A stretch of 64,000 nucleotides of DNA, taken from NCBI RefSeq assembly GCF_901709675.1, contig NC_051096.1:8459001-8523000 (forward strand). Reading direction: 5' to 3'. Positions 1 to 12,665 of this stretch are shown in pieces. Each line of letters starts with the position of its first letter. Within the stretch, counting starts at the first letter, position 1. Source of the stretch: Syngnathus acus. Its lineage: Eukaryota; Chordata; Actinopteri; Syngnathiformes; Syngnathidae. The notes under the pieces are model-generated. The model was not told the origin of the DNA. It did not search any database and worked only from the letters and a program-made list of their open reading frames with translations. A program made the translations under genes and the position numbers.

Positions 1-229
1 GGCTCATACGTTTATGAGTGGAAAATAAAACGATACATTTCTTTGAATGTGCTGCATTGGTGTTCGCTATCATCGCTCGTGTTGAAATTGGAAGGGAAAT
101 GCAGAAAAGAATCCGATCCATTTCCGACAATCGTTGCTTACGTGAACATGGCTCTCAGTTAAGACGCAGACAACAACACTACTATCAGCCAATGAGTGGA
201 TTCGCTGACTCCGCCGCGGAAATGACTAT

Positions 230-545
230 CCAATCAGATGTCCGGAAGCCTCCACCACACGCGGCAGGCACCCAATGACATTTGTAACACGGCCAGGATC
301 ACAAAAGAGCGACCAGTCAGACGCCTGTCTGGGCCGCACGGCGCGCCGTGCTGACCAATGAGCGGTCTCTCGGGATCCACGGAGGGGGCGCTCGTCTGCT
401 AGGCCCAATCATCGGTTCAGTGCCGCCTGCCGGTGCCGGGGACTGGTGGTGAGAATCATCCGCAGCAGCTAGCCAGCCAGCCAGCGCGTCAGGACGGGAG
501 CGCGAACCCGGAGACGGTGCACACTGAGGCGAAAGCGAGACACAG
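230..545 (+). promoter_or_regulatory. gatad2b: Candidate gatad2b CpG-rich promoter and non-coding first exon
   Basis: This stretch is clearly GC- and CpG-rich compared with the following 10 kb. It includes an ATTGG-containing segment near 356 and ends with ACACAG|GTGAGA, a strong donor after base 545. The first coding exon of gatad2b starts with a splice acceptor just before its ATG, so at least one 5' non-coding exon must lie upstream, and this is the best candidate seen. The transcription start is not resolved, and a more distal exon outside the window is possible. Confidence 0.35.
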
Positions 546-3500
546 GTGAGACCGAGGATGCGAACGCGGCCTGGGCTCCAAGCAGGAGAGGAGGTGCTTT
601 CAAATGACAGCGGCGGCGGCGGCGGGACTGTTGTTATGGCGTTGGGCTGGCGGCTGGCTGGCTGGCTGGCTGGCTGGCTACCGGTGCTTATGCTGATAGA
701 CAATAGAGCGCAAGCGAGCGAGCGAGCGAGCCTTTGCTTTGCTTTGCTTTGCTTTGCTATTCATTGATGCGGCTTGACACTGACGTGCGGCAGCCGTCGT
801 CGCCTCGAAGCGTTGACGGCCATGAAAATGTCTTGCTTCTTTCCGACTCGGCGGTACGCGGATGCTTGTTTAAGCAAGCCCTCCGAAAAATCCAAAGCGA
901 AAGATGTTGATTGCTTGCTTTGTGATGGAAACGGAATGCCTCCAGTCCTCTTCATTGTTTCATGCTGAGTCTCTTGGGGTTAACCGGAGCCCCGGATCCT
1001 GCAAATACTTCTTAATGCTCGTTTAAAGAGCACCGGGATGAGATGAGGCGTTAGAATGGCTTTATACAGGCAAAGCAGCTTGAAGTGGCGGATTAAACGC
1101 GTTGGCTGGGGAGGAGGCCGGCGGCGGCGGCGGCTGCTGCTGCTGCTGCTGATGGCTCTCAGCAATTAGGAAGGAGGGGGAAATACGAAATGTATCAGCC
1201 ATTTACGTGGAGACTCAACTGGGTTCATATGCACCTACTAAATGGCTGCCTGACATCTTACTGGAAGGGGCCAAGCGATGAATGATCCGGGCCGAGGGGC
1301 TGGCTGATTTGTTCCCAGAGTGGCGGATAAACTAAGCAAGATGTATGTGGCTTTAGAGACCAAAAGGGAATCAATATTAAATGGAGTCTGGCCATTATTG
1401 TGCACTTTAATGCAGCTATGGCTTCACCTTTGCTGCTGCTGCCTCTACCCAAGTCAAGTCGATGGCGTAAAGATCCCTTTTGGCAACTTTATCTTTTGGT
1501 CAATGTATTTTTCGATGGCGGCAAACGGACAAGGGTTGCTCAAGTTGACACCTCCAATCTGATTGTCATTGCTTTGTCACTCCTTGTCTGCACTTGTGTC
1601 AAATGGCATCCTATCGTTTCCTAGCAGCTGCTCTTTTTCAACATCAAATGGGCACTTCCTTATCAATAGAAAGCAGCGCAACCTTTGGTGCAAGCAAGAA
1701 ATCGGAGTTGCAGCCCTGTTTTGCTCACACCACACCACCATCGTTGCTTGGTCTGTATGAATGAATGCTTCCTGCTGTTGAGGAGAGTGAATGAACTGGA
1801 GGATTGTCAATGATGGAGTCTTTTCCTCTTCTCAGCTCGGCACCCCTGGATTTTGCACTGTTTATACTAAACAATCATGACAGGGAGCTGTTATGATAAT
1901 AGCCTGTTCAGGTAACATTTGACATTGCATCCTGACAAGTTACAACTATAACAGGTTCACCATTGTTCTCCATTTGATGTGATGTCATGATTATAATTCC
2001 CAACGTGTTCTATGGCAGTTATTGCCACTTTTATTTGGAATCAAAGACAGTTCCAATCAGCACCATTTGCTCGTAAACCACAGCAATGTTTCCACGCGAG
2101 ACAAAATGGACTGGACTTTTCAAGATTGTGGAGGTTACTCAAGTCATTTGAGGTGTTGCCTGACTTTTGTGTCCTGATGTTGGATTAGTTTTCCATCTGC
2201 TGGATTCTTCAAACCATAATACACCCACCCACACTCCTGTCCTTTGTAGGTGGAAAAAAAAAAAAAGATTGCCTTCCGCCATGTTTGGTTGCAACGTGGA
2301 TGCTCTATTGTTTGCCATTTTATTGTCAACAAATCTAATGGAAAGAGCCACTACTTACTCATTTCCTTACTCTGTCTATGTGTGTGCGTGCGTGCGTGCG
2401 CCTTTTCATTTTTGGCCTCCAGAAGTCCAGACTAGTCCCATGTTTTTGCGGGTGCATTGAACATTGTGCAGAAAATAAAATCACCGTGTTTTTTTGCAAA
2501 AGATCGAGGAAACCATGGCGTAAGGCAGACTGGTCGTCTGAGCGACCGCAAGGTTGCGCAATCTTTATGGCTTTGTAGTAGTACAGGCAAAGCGTTTCCA
2601 AAAATAAAAACGTCAGCAATACAGAAGTGGTGTTACTGTAAGCTAACCCCAAACGGAAAATGTGCCGCATTTGTGTTCCAGTCGCTGCAAGGATGTCCCC
2701 AGGTGTCCTGCTGGAAGTCCTTTTTTATTTTTTTTGCTTGCAAGGGATCCTGCTTTTAATAACCACAAACAACAAATGGCCATTTTTTGTCTTGATGCGG
2801 TTGCTAGGTGTTTGTTGGCACTCGCTTCATTTGGATATGCTTTACAGTGACAAGCTAGTCCATGCTTTTTTTGAATGACCCTTCTCGCAATGTCTGCCCA
2901 ATATTGTCTTTTGCGCAGTTGAAATAGGCTCATCTTAAAAAGAGCTATATTGTGGTCATTTGGAGACACAGATATGCTGAGACAAAGGCTTGGTGGAGGG
3001 AGGAAGGGAAGGGAAGGGGAGGGGAGGGGAGGGGAGGGGAGGGGGTGTTAGAACATGTTCTTCTGATTTTCAGCCAGCCACGAGTCTGAATTAATGGGCC
3101 AGATAGCAGCGTAAGAGAGTCTTCTAGTAGTTGCACGGATGAACCCTTCTGACCATACCTGTCAAAGCACTTTCTCATCTAAGCGCTGTTTAAAGCTATG
3201 TTTGCACCTGGCGTCACTTTGGTTAGCATTAGCGCTTGAACGTGAAATGTGCCCATTTCACGTCAAAGGCCCAATGAGGCTTAGCTCGACTCAAGCGTCG
3301 TCGTGCGGTACGCAAATGGTGCTTAGCCGTTGATTTAGCCATGAGCGTTAGCCATTCCAAGTGCCATTCAAAAATGCCACGTCACCCAAATACACGACGA
3401 GTGCTTTGGCGCTTCTCACACGGTCATTGTGGGTTTTGCCGGTAGCGACGCTAACGAAAAGGGCGCCGTTTAAAATGCAGATGGCCACGTCTCGCCCCTG

Positions 3501-4647
3501 TAAGCCAAGGCCCCATCGCAAATCATACGCAGCTTTTTGCCGGCGGTTATGCTAACGAGCGAGGCGTCGGCTTTGCTTTGCTTTGACTACGCCGCCATCG
3601 TTGGACCGTGGCGACGTTAAAGGAAGCATCTTGTCTCTGCGGTCGGGTGCTTGACGAGGAGCGAGAGCACAATGTGTGGGCTGGACTTGCAGATCCGTGA
3701 GCTCGCTAACGTTGGCAAAAGCTCCAAGTAGGTTGGCTGGCGTTCCGAGTCGGGAATACGCCGTTTCACTTCGTCAAAGTCTGCTTTATTGTCAATTTCG
3801 TCACATGCAAGACACACAAAGAAATCGAAATGACGTTCCCACTATCTTTATGATTCGACATACAAAAAAAGATTGCAGAAGATGACCGTATCGTCACATC
3901 GAAATAGTTGTGTTATTTTGGGCATTGTTTCCAAATGTGTTTCAAAATCACACTTAATTAGAAAGCTCATTTCATATTAGGGTGGGCGCTCATTGTTTTG
4001 TATGATGTCAATGAAAAGAGTGTCAAGCGTTGGTTGGAGTGAGAGTGGAGCTGTTTGCTCCTGGGCTTTTTTTTTTTTTTAACTTGTCCGAGTAGAAACG
4101 CTTCAGCAGTCAGCAGCAGTGCAGCTATGACTAATCCAGTGGGTGAATAAGCAGGGTGCAGATCATTGCTGCATTGCTGTGCAGCAGCATTTAACCAGGC
4201 ACAAGGTCACCTCAGTCAACTTGGAGCAATGAAATCCTTCTAATGCTCGCTCGCTCGCTCGCTCGCTGGCTGGCTGGCTGGGACTGGGACTTGAAGATTT
4301 CTTTTTTTTTTTGTCTCTATATTGTTGTCCTTGGCTCTTTTTCCACACTCGGTTGAGTCACACACGCAGGTCTAAAAGCAAGTAAATGATTATGTAATGT
4401 GCATGTCAGAAGCATGACTCATGAACTCCCTAAATATGAATCAAATAGGCCGCCATTTTCTATCCGCGAACAAATGATCATAGTATATATGGAGATCATA
4501 CGCTTCCTTAGTTGCTGTTTGTTTTGACGCACGAGGCAAAGCTACTTGACTGTGACACAAAGCAGGGCTGGGAAATTGAATTTTCAAAGGACCAAATTCA
4601 ACAGCATTTGCTTGTCAAAAACTGCACCGACCTCAATTGTGTTATTT

Positions 4648-4763
4648 AGTTTGGAAAGTGCCCATCCACAATTTGTATTCCAACGGATTCATTACTCACT
4701 TGCGGAGTTTGGAAAGTGCCCATCCACAATTTGTATTCCAATGGATTCATAAATCACTTGCGG
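4648..4763. repeat. 58-bp unit duplicated in tandem
   Basis: Two head-to-tail copies, 4648-4705 and 4706-4763, each begin with AGTTTGGAAAGTGCCC and end with CACTTGCGG. They differ at only a few positions, so the duplication is recent. It is non-coding and lies in the presumed first intron of gatad2b. Confidence 0.9.
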
Positions 4764-4787
4764 TAGATATCCAGTCTGTGTACAGTA

Positions 4788-4990
4788 GATAGAAAAAGTT
4801 TACACACCCCTGCCTGTTCAAACGCATTTCATTTCAGTACCACTGTTAATGTAAACTTAATTGAGAAGGGAAATGAAAATAAACATTTGCGATAACGAGG
4901 CTGCAAAAGTGTGCGCCCCCATCTTATAACTCCAAAGCATATTTTCTGCTATTGAAATGATCATTTGGATCACACTCCTAGATTTTGAAA
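4788..4990. repeat. Degenerate interspersed repeat, DNA-transposon-like
   Basis: The segment starting with a run like AAAGTTTACACACCCCTG and continuing past the GCAAAAGTGTGCGCCCCC motif resembles a dispersed teleost repeat that I recall, with the same 'tacacacccctgttcaaat' and 'gtgtgcacaccc' landmarks. No intact termini or target-site duplication are visible. The assignment rests on memory of the family and is tentative. Confidence 0.4.
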
Positions 4991-7900
4991 TGATTTTGGG
5001 GGGGGTGGAATTTTTAGCTCCAGCGTCTGTATGTGTGTATTTTGTCCTTCCCCTTCCTTGTCTTTGCTCCAGAAGCTCCAAATTGTATTGTTGCTATTTC
5101 TCTCCCACAGAAATGTTAACCTCCGTCCAACATGTAAACATGGGCGCCGAGCGTAACGTGCCAAAGGCATTGTCTTATCGTACTTGCGTGTGACATATTT
5201 CTATCTCTGCAGGATATTGATAGTCCTACTGGCCGCCCTATTTGAAGATCTCCCCGCTACCTCCGAGTGGCTGGCTCTGACTAAATGTCTCGTGTTCCCG
5301 CTGCTTCCTTTTTTTTTTTTTTTTCTTTTCCTCTCATTTGGCTGGTGGAACAGTGAGTGCCCCACCCTGTGGTCTGAAGTTCTGCTCTCCCTCCTCTGTC
5401 AAAATGCCAGCTCTTCAAGGAAGAGATTTTCCTCTTTCTGCTATGAAAACACAGGGCCACTGCTCCTCCCTCCCCTTTGCCCCTTCCTTTCCTTTCCTTT
5501 CCCCCCCCACTCTCTCTCTCTCTCTCCCCCTCTCCGTGTGACGACCTGACCACTAACAGCTACGTATTAAGAGATGATTCCATACCCTGAGGTTACAAAC
5601 CGGCTTAAACTGGTTCAGTGCGTTTTGACTGCACTCTCTGTCTCCAGGCAAAAACAAATAAATTGTCCAAAAATTAGGCAACACGATACTCTTGCAGTTG
5701 CCGCACATTGTCTGACGATACAACCGGCGTGCCCAACTCATCAAAATGCTTCATTGTAGGACCATTGTAGGCTTATTGATTATGTAAGGGGGCATTTGAC
5801 GCTTTCACTCGACACGTTACTTAGCGTTGCGTGTTGTGACACTTTTTTTTTTTTTTTTCTCCTGCATTCATTTTTCACCACTTCAACACAAGCGCTAAAT
5901 GGTACAGTATGTAGTACAGGAAATGACACACCGAGTTGCATAAGAATTCATCGAAATGCCATTGCTCTGAATTCTCAACCCTTTTTGTGATGTGTCGCTT
6001 ACCTTTGGATCGTTTTTTTTTCTTCTTCTTTCTTTCTTTTTCTTTCTTTCTTTCTTTCTTTCGTTCTTCATCATACGCAGAACTATTGGAACAATAAACC
6101 AGAGGAAGATGTCAAGCACAGTGGAAAGAGTTGTCAGTGTTTAACCAAAGCTTGCGCTGCTTAATGCTAACACAAATGCCTTAAAAGACTTTTACTTTTT
6201 CAATCATGACTTGTAAAAGGTTCCAAATGAGTTACTGCAGTATTATGCACCTACCTTTGCAATAATGTTGAAATATAGTTGTTGTTTTCCTCTAGACATT
6301 GTTTTCATCCCTTTTGAGGATTGTGAAAGGGCAAAAGATGTGCAACGAAAAGGCTTGGCTGTCAGCATCTGATTGATATGGGAATTGACAATAGAATGGC
6401 TGTATGATATCTCCAACAAGATGTGAACAAGGTAATGCGTGCAAATTTAATAGAGGCGCTTCTATTTTTCACCAGGTGAAAGGGACCAACCATTACTAGC
6501 TGCACTGAGCACATGGCATGACTATCAGGGGAGCAAAGCTTGCACATTTAGTGGCTGTGCAAGACAACTTGTTGTGCTAATTGACTGACTACGTTGAGAG
6601 TGATGCCTTTGTCTCGCTTGGAAATTCTTTCAAGAATTGAGAAATCCATCATATCAATAATGAATGTAAGTAGAATCAAGCACCTATTTTTTTTTTTTGG
6701 TATCATTCGCAGATGATTTTCTTTTTTTTTTTCTTATACTGTTGTCATAGAAGAACTGTAACCCAAAGAGAATGACATGTTGTGTCATACAAATTCTCTT
6801 CAACTTTGTGTTACGGACTTACAAATGCTAGCTTAATGCTAACGTACTGTAGATGGCCTAATGGAATACTGTAGTAGACTGTCAATAACCTGGTAGCAGA
6901 AATCAAATCATGTATAATGCTATGTATCCCCAAAAAAGTAATTCATTCCAAATTTAAGGCTGATTGAGTTCAATAGTGCTGCAAATTCCGTTTGACAATA
7001 TTACGATACAGCAGCGCCTCAAAATGCAACTGCGGGAAATAAAACGCGTAACCGTCTTTTTGCACCTCGTAAAAAACGTTACACATTTTATGCAACTACA
7101 GAAATGTAAATTCGTGTTTTTACACTCGTGACTCTGTTGTACGAGCACATTGACACTAGCGGCACCGCTTTTATGATGACAATAGAAAGCATTGTAAAAG
7201 GCTAAATAAACATGGCCTTGAGACTGTATTTACATTGAAATCAGCCTCCTTTGAAGTTTAATCGTGGATTCACGAGTCCGACTTGGCTCAGCAAAATCTC
7301 ATCTAATGGAGTCGATTTCTGTATTTTTTATCATCCTATCATCGAGCAAAGCAGGGCGTCTTTAGACTGACCTAAACATTCACCTGATGCCCGCTATCCA
7401 TTTGACACCATTGGTTTGTGTGTTTGTTTTGGCAAAATTGGAGGGAGCTTCATTTGGCGCTTTTCTTTGGGTCCGCAGCCAATGAATAATTGAAATAGCC
7501 AGCAGTTTGTCACTTGATCAGTCGTTGAGTCAACAATGAGCAACAAAGAGGAGATGCAGCAAATGACGCTGAAGTGAAATGGTCAGCCATCAGATTAGCG
7601 CCGGCCACTAATTGATTCGTAGACTGAATGATTTGGGCTGTGTCGGATTGCGACGCGACGTGGATGAAGACCTCTGCTGTGTGTCGCTATGAGATAAAGC
7701 AGCCCAGACGCTGGCTCGGCTTCTTTCACTTCCTCTGCTCTTTGTCTCCAACTTCGCCGTCACCCCTCCTCTTTCCCGCCTTCCCTCCTCCCCCTTTTGC
7801 CCCCCCCCCCCTGCACGCAAGCACGCCCCCACCCCTCAGGCGACAGCAGAGCAGGAATTGATTAGTGGCACCGCTTAAAAATAGACGACTAGTTGTCATA

Positions 7901-10900
7901 GCAACGCCCACAATGAGCTGTTGTCTAGTTAAATAAAGAGCATCGTTGTGTCTGAGCGAAGTGGAAGGTGTGTGCCAGTGCGCTACGTGTGTGCCAGTGC
8001 GCTTTGCATTCTACGTGTGTGTGTGTGTGTATATTCATGGATGGCAGGTGAAGGTGGAGGTAATTATCTAGCTGCGGTTCTGCTCGATGTGACTTATGTA
8101 CGGCGCCAAGTCTCTGATGGCTTTGGGCAACGGGAAAACACTTCTCAATAGTCATTGGCTCCGAAGCCGCATCACAATCATCAACTGGCGCTCGGTCCAC
8201 AGTTGCAGCCCTTGTTGCTATGGGCGCCATTCTGATCGGCCTCATTAGCGTCAAGTACGAGTGCGTACGTATGCAAATGGCTAATATTGCTCATATTCCC
8301 GACAGCCTCGTCGGTCCGTCTGTCTGTCTGTCTGTGCCCAGCAAGCGCCCGGCGGGCCTGTGTGCGAGGATGCTTTTTTTGCGCGTGCCTGCACGTTCCG
8401 GTATTTGCTCTGGAGATGCTGGACTGGCGGCGGCGGCGGCCAGCGCATCCCGTTGGCACGCGACAAGTGCTTTTTGATCTCGCAAGTTTTCAATCAGCAG
8501 CTGAAGCGGTGTGCTGTTATCCCATAGGATCGCGTACAGATGAGCGACACACTGCGGCACTTTGCCGTCCGTCACACCTGAGCGGCGGCGGCCAGTCGGC
8601 CTCTCAGCTGTGTACTGTTGCTGAGTCACGAGAAAAAAAAAAGATAGCATCAATGAAGCAGAAAGATGGTGTGACTGTCAAACACGTGTTGTGATGCTGT
8701 CAATGTGATGTTCAGCGAAGCTTCTTTCTGTTTGGTCTTGCACTTCCTGTGTACAATAGCAATTGCTGCTCGCTAATGCAGTATGACCTCCATATTGCAA
8801 AGCCCTATTACAAAATATACTTTGATTTGGGACACTTGTTACCTTGAGATTATTCGTATTTTGATGACATTTTCCTGCGCTGCTCTGGCAATTGCCCACG
8901 TTGTCCTTGCGTGAGGGTCAAAGGTCACAAAGGTTTATCCCTCACATTGTCATCATTTTCGCTCCCTTTTTTTTTTTTTTTTTTTTCCTCCTTGATTGTG
9001 AAGTACTTGGGCTTTCCTGAAGCGTCACATGATTGTTGACAGTTCACAATTCGCATGTTTTTGCCTCTCTCAAGCTAATTGCTAGCAAAATGAGTCCAAG
9101 TCATGTACAGCCAGCGAACTCTTGAAAAAGCTCCAGTTTCCTTTTTGGAATTGCCGCATGGTAGTCAGTCAAACTACGAATGTGGAGCATTGATGGCGAA
9201 TGGTTTTGCCTTTGCCTCATCTGGCTCGTAAAAAGCCGGAGAATCTCATAGGCGGCAGGTGGGAATCATTCTTCTATGCCAGCCCCTGCTCCTTTGACAA
9301 CAAAGTGATGCTTGTAGCAATGGGCTATGCTTTTCTTTCACCTCTTCCACTTTATCACACTGGCACTGGGTCAGTGGTCTGGCACTACTTTGCTTCAGCA
9401 CAGTGACACCTTCCTTCCTTCCTCCCTCCCCTGTCCACCACAGCACTTTAGATATGTCATCACTTGTACTTTGAGCTGTCAAATCGAACAGATGACATGC
9501 GCTGTTGGCAATAGGTGTCAAAAGTGCTGAGCTCGCCGTATTTGAAAGAAGGTTTTGCGCTCAAGGTAGCTCGGATGCTTTCCGCCATGGAACATTTTGC
9601 AGGCACCAAATGAAATCTTACTGGAAGTGGCAAGCAAACATATCTGCCTTTCAGAAAATAAATAGATGGTGCCTATAATTTGGGGGAAGCCAAAGCCACA
9701 TCAAAGTCACGCTTTGTGCTATTTAACTGGTCCCGTATGTGTTGGGACAGACAGCAAGCACATCCTGAAAAGGGCTGCTGCAAAAATGATGGATGGAAAC
9801 TAAATAGGTGCGAGAGAGATTCCATCTTCAAATCAATCCTCAGATTGGGAATCTTAAAATGGCCGACTGCCGCGACGTAAACAAGCAATTAGCTGCTGCT
9901 GCTGCTGCTGCTGCTAGTTCAAGGTAAATCAATCAATGAGGACTTTTTCGCAGCGTTACGAGCGGATAAAGGATTCCGTTCCAAACGTTGTGACTCATTT
10001 AGAATTGTTGTGATTGTTCCTATTTTGTGGAGCTTATCAATGATGATGGTGATGATGATGTAGGAGGAAAGATGACAACACATCCTGGTTGGATTGTTGC
10101 ATGCATCCAGTACTCTAGCCCATTTTCAAAGGCCCGTGAAGTGGATGAGCTGCACGCACGCACGCACACACGCACGCACGCACGCAACGCTTGCACCAGG
10201 TGAAGTCAAGTGCGCTCAAGCGCGCCGCCACCTTTTGTGTGTCACCAAAAAAAGCAGCATGTTGCACAGGAACTACTATAGCTTCCAAAAGAATCCTTCT
10301 TCAATTCTCAGTTTGGGTTTTACGACCGACACGGCATTATCGTCTCGGCTATTGTTGACATTGACACGCTGTTCTAACTTAAGTGGAACTAATAAGTAAA
10401 AGCAAAGCGCCCATGAACCCCAGCCTCCAGATAGCATCGTTATTTTGGCTCATCACAACTGTCATCTCATAACCCGTTGATTGTGTTTGCCACGGGATCA
10501 GACACAGAGGAGATGCCCCCACACAAAGACACACTGTATTGATTTATTTATTTATTTTGAAGGCGCAAAATAAGAAAGACAGTGTTGAGCATGTGCACAA
10601 CAAACATCCCTTACCCTATTTGACCCGCCGTGCAGCCACCTAAAGCTCTTTGCTGAACATGACCTATATGGCGGCGGAGAATGCAGTGCGGCTTTCGCGC
10701 TGGCCTATATGATGATGATGATGATGATGATGATGCTGCTGCTGCTGACTGTTAATCGGAGGCTTGAGGCATCTCAGGGGATTTGGCGGCCATCTTGTGC
10801 ATGTCATCGCAGTCAAACTTGTGATCTTTAATTGGCCACTTCTAGCTAAATTGTCGACCCAACTGAAGGATACGGAAAGAAAAAGAATCTATTTCCCATG

Positions 10901-12605
10901 ATGTTTTTTTTCTTTTTTCTTATCATTAATGTTTAATTGAGCTGAGAGGTTTATGTTGTGTTGCAATGTCTTCCAGCACTGCGATGCACACCAGGGCTTT
11001 GGGAAAAGAACTCTCCATGCAGTCTATAGTAATGCTGCAACATTTCATCTTGGACTTGCCAAAAAAAAGGGTGTTGGCCATCTGTCTGAAATGTTGGAAA
11101 TTTACGGCCGTAATAGGACAACTTCATGGAGGCTGTCTTTCATTGATTTGTGCATCAATGCAAACAGGCTTTTTGTACATCCGCCACTTTATGGCTGCTT
11201 TTTATTGATATTCTCACAATCTACTCCAAGCTCCCTGAACATGGGCTAAATGATTGCTGATCGGGGGAAATTTAGCAAACTTTCATTCAGTTGAACGGAT
11301 TTGTACTTTCTTTTTGGAAATGGATGAAATGTTATACATTTTGGAGCATGTGGATTGTAATTGTCAGCTTCACAGTTCTAATTTCAAAAAAAGAAGAAAA
11401 AAAAACATTTTCTTTTATATATATATACATATATATGCCTGAGTCCAATCTGTTTTCATCAGTAACCTTTTTTTGATGTATTAACAATGTTTTAAGTTAC
11501 ATTTGAACTTTTGTGGACTCTAATAGAAGCTTAAGTAAAACTCAGCTATGGTATATCTCGAAATAAACGTGCTCATGAAGATTGGACATAAAACACTGAA
11601 GCATGACGCGGCTTACTTTGCAAAAACAGAAACGTTCTTGTTCCTTGAGCTGTGAGAACAAAATGGCATTGTTTTAGTTTTGCAGCCCTGAACTTGGGAG
11701 GGAGTCTTCCCAGCTTGTCCTTGACACATCACCTCAGCAAAACCTTTTTCTTGCACGGTCGGTGTTCAAGATTTCTTTTGCTGTCAAACAATGTATCTAT
11801 CCATTGCTTGGCATTTTTATAAAAGTTGCAAAAGTGTTCAACCTATTTTTATGGGACCGGCATTGCACTTCAATTTTAGCACATCAGGGTGGGTGGAGTT
11901 CATTTGCTTTGGGATATTTCGACATGACCAATCCATTTACCAAATAACCGCACTGATCTGATCATGGTTTGCCATTGCTAAAAAAAATCATGCATAAAAC
12001 ACGAGACCTGATCAAAAGATAGATCTTCTCACTGGTAATGGCTCCATTGGAATACCTTCAACAATGTAATGTACTGTGCTGCTTTTCCAAATCATTTTCA
12101 AAGCTAGGATTTGGATTTCACCTTATCACTGGAATCCATCAGTACACAAATGCAAAAATGCCTAGAATAGTCAAACCTGCTGTAGTCATTCATTGGGTCA
12201 AGTGGTGACGTTTTAAAACAAACAAACACTTGGATGCTGGAGAAACAGAGGACAAGAGTCGGTCCGGTCGGTGTCAGGCAAATGAATATTAACAGTCCAT
12301 GAACGCATCATATAAATGTCGGGGCTGGCTGCTGATTGGTGGATAACTAGGAAGTGAGTGCCACCCTACTTTGTACTTTCAAGTCAAAGAGAGACCTAAG
12401 AAGAAATCTGCGCCTCTGTTGACAATGTTTATATTTGAATCGTACTACTGTTACGCAGCCCGACTGTGCAAGAATACAGAGGAAGTAAACAAAGCAGGAT
12501 GACTGGAAATGTACTGTGCAGTCACTTCATAAATACACTCCACATTCTGATTGCTTGCTTTATTTTTTGGGGTAGGCACTTTTGTCATTGTCATATTTAA
12601 AGAGC

Positions 12606-12665
12606 GCTATTGGCTGGGTTAAGCCGGATTGACCCCAGCTCACCCGTGACCCTACCAGGGTGAAT
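12606..12665. repeat. Remnant of a dispersed teleost retroelement tail
   Basis: The phrase GACCCCAGCTCACCCGTGAC followed by CCTACCAGGG resembles the very common fish element tail 'actccagctcacccgcgaccctaatgagg'. It is short and has no clear ends. The call is by resemblance only. Confidence 0.35.
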
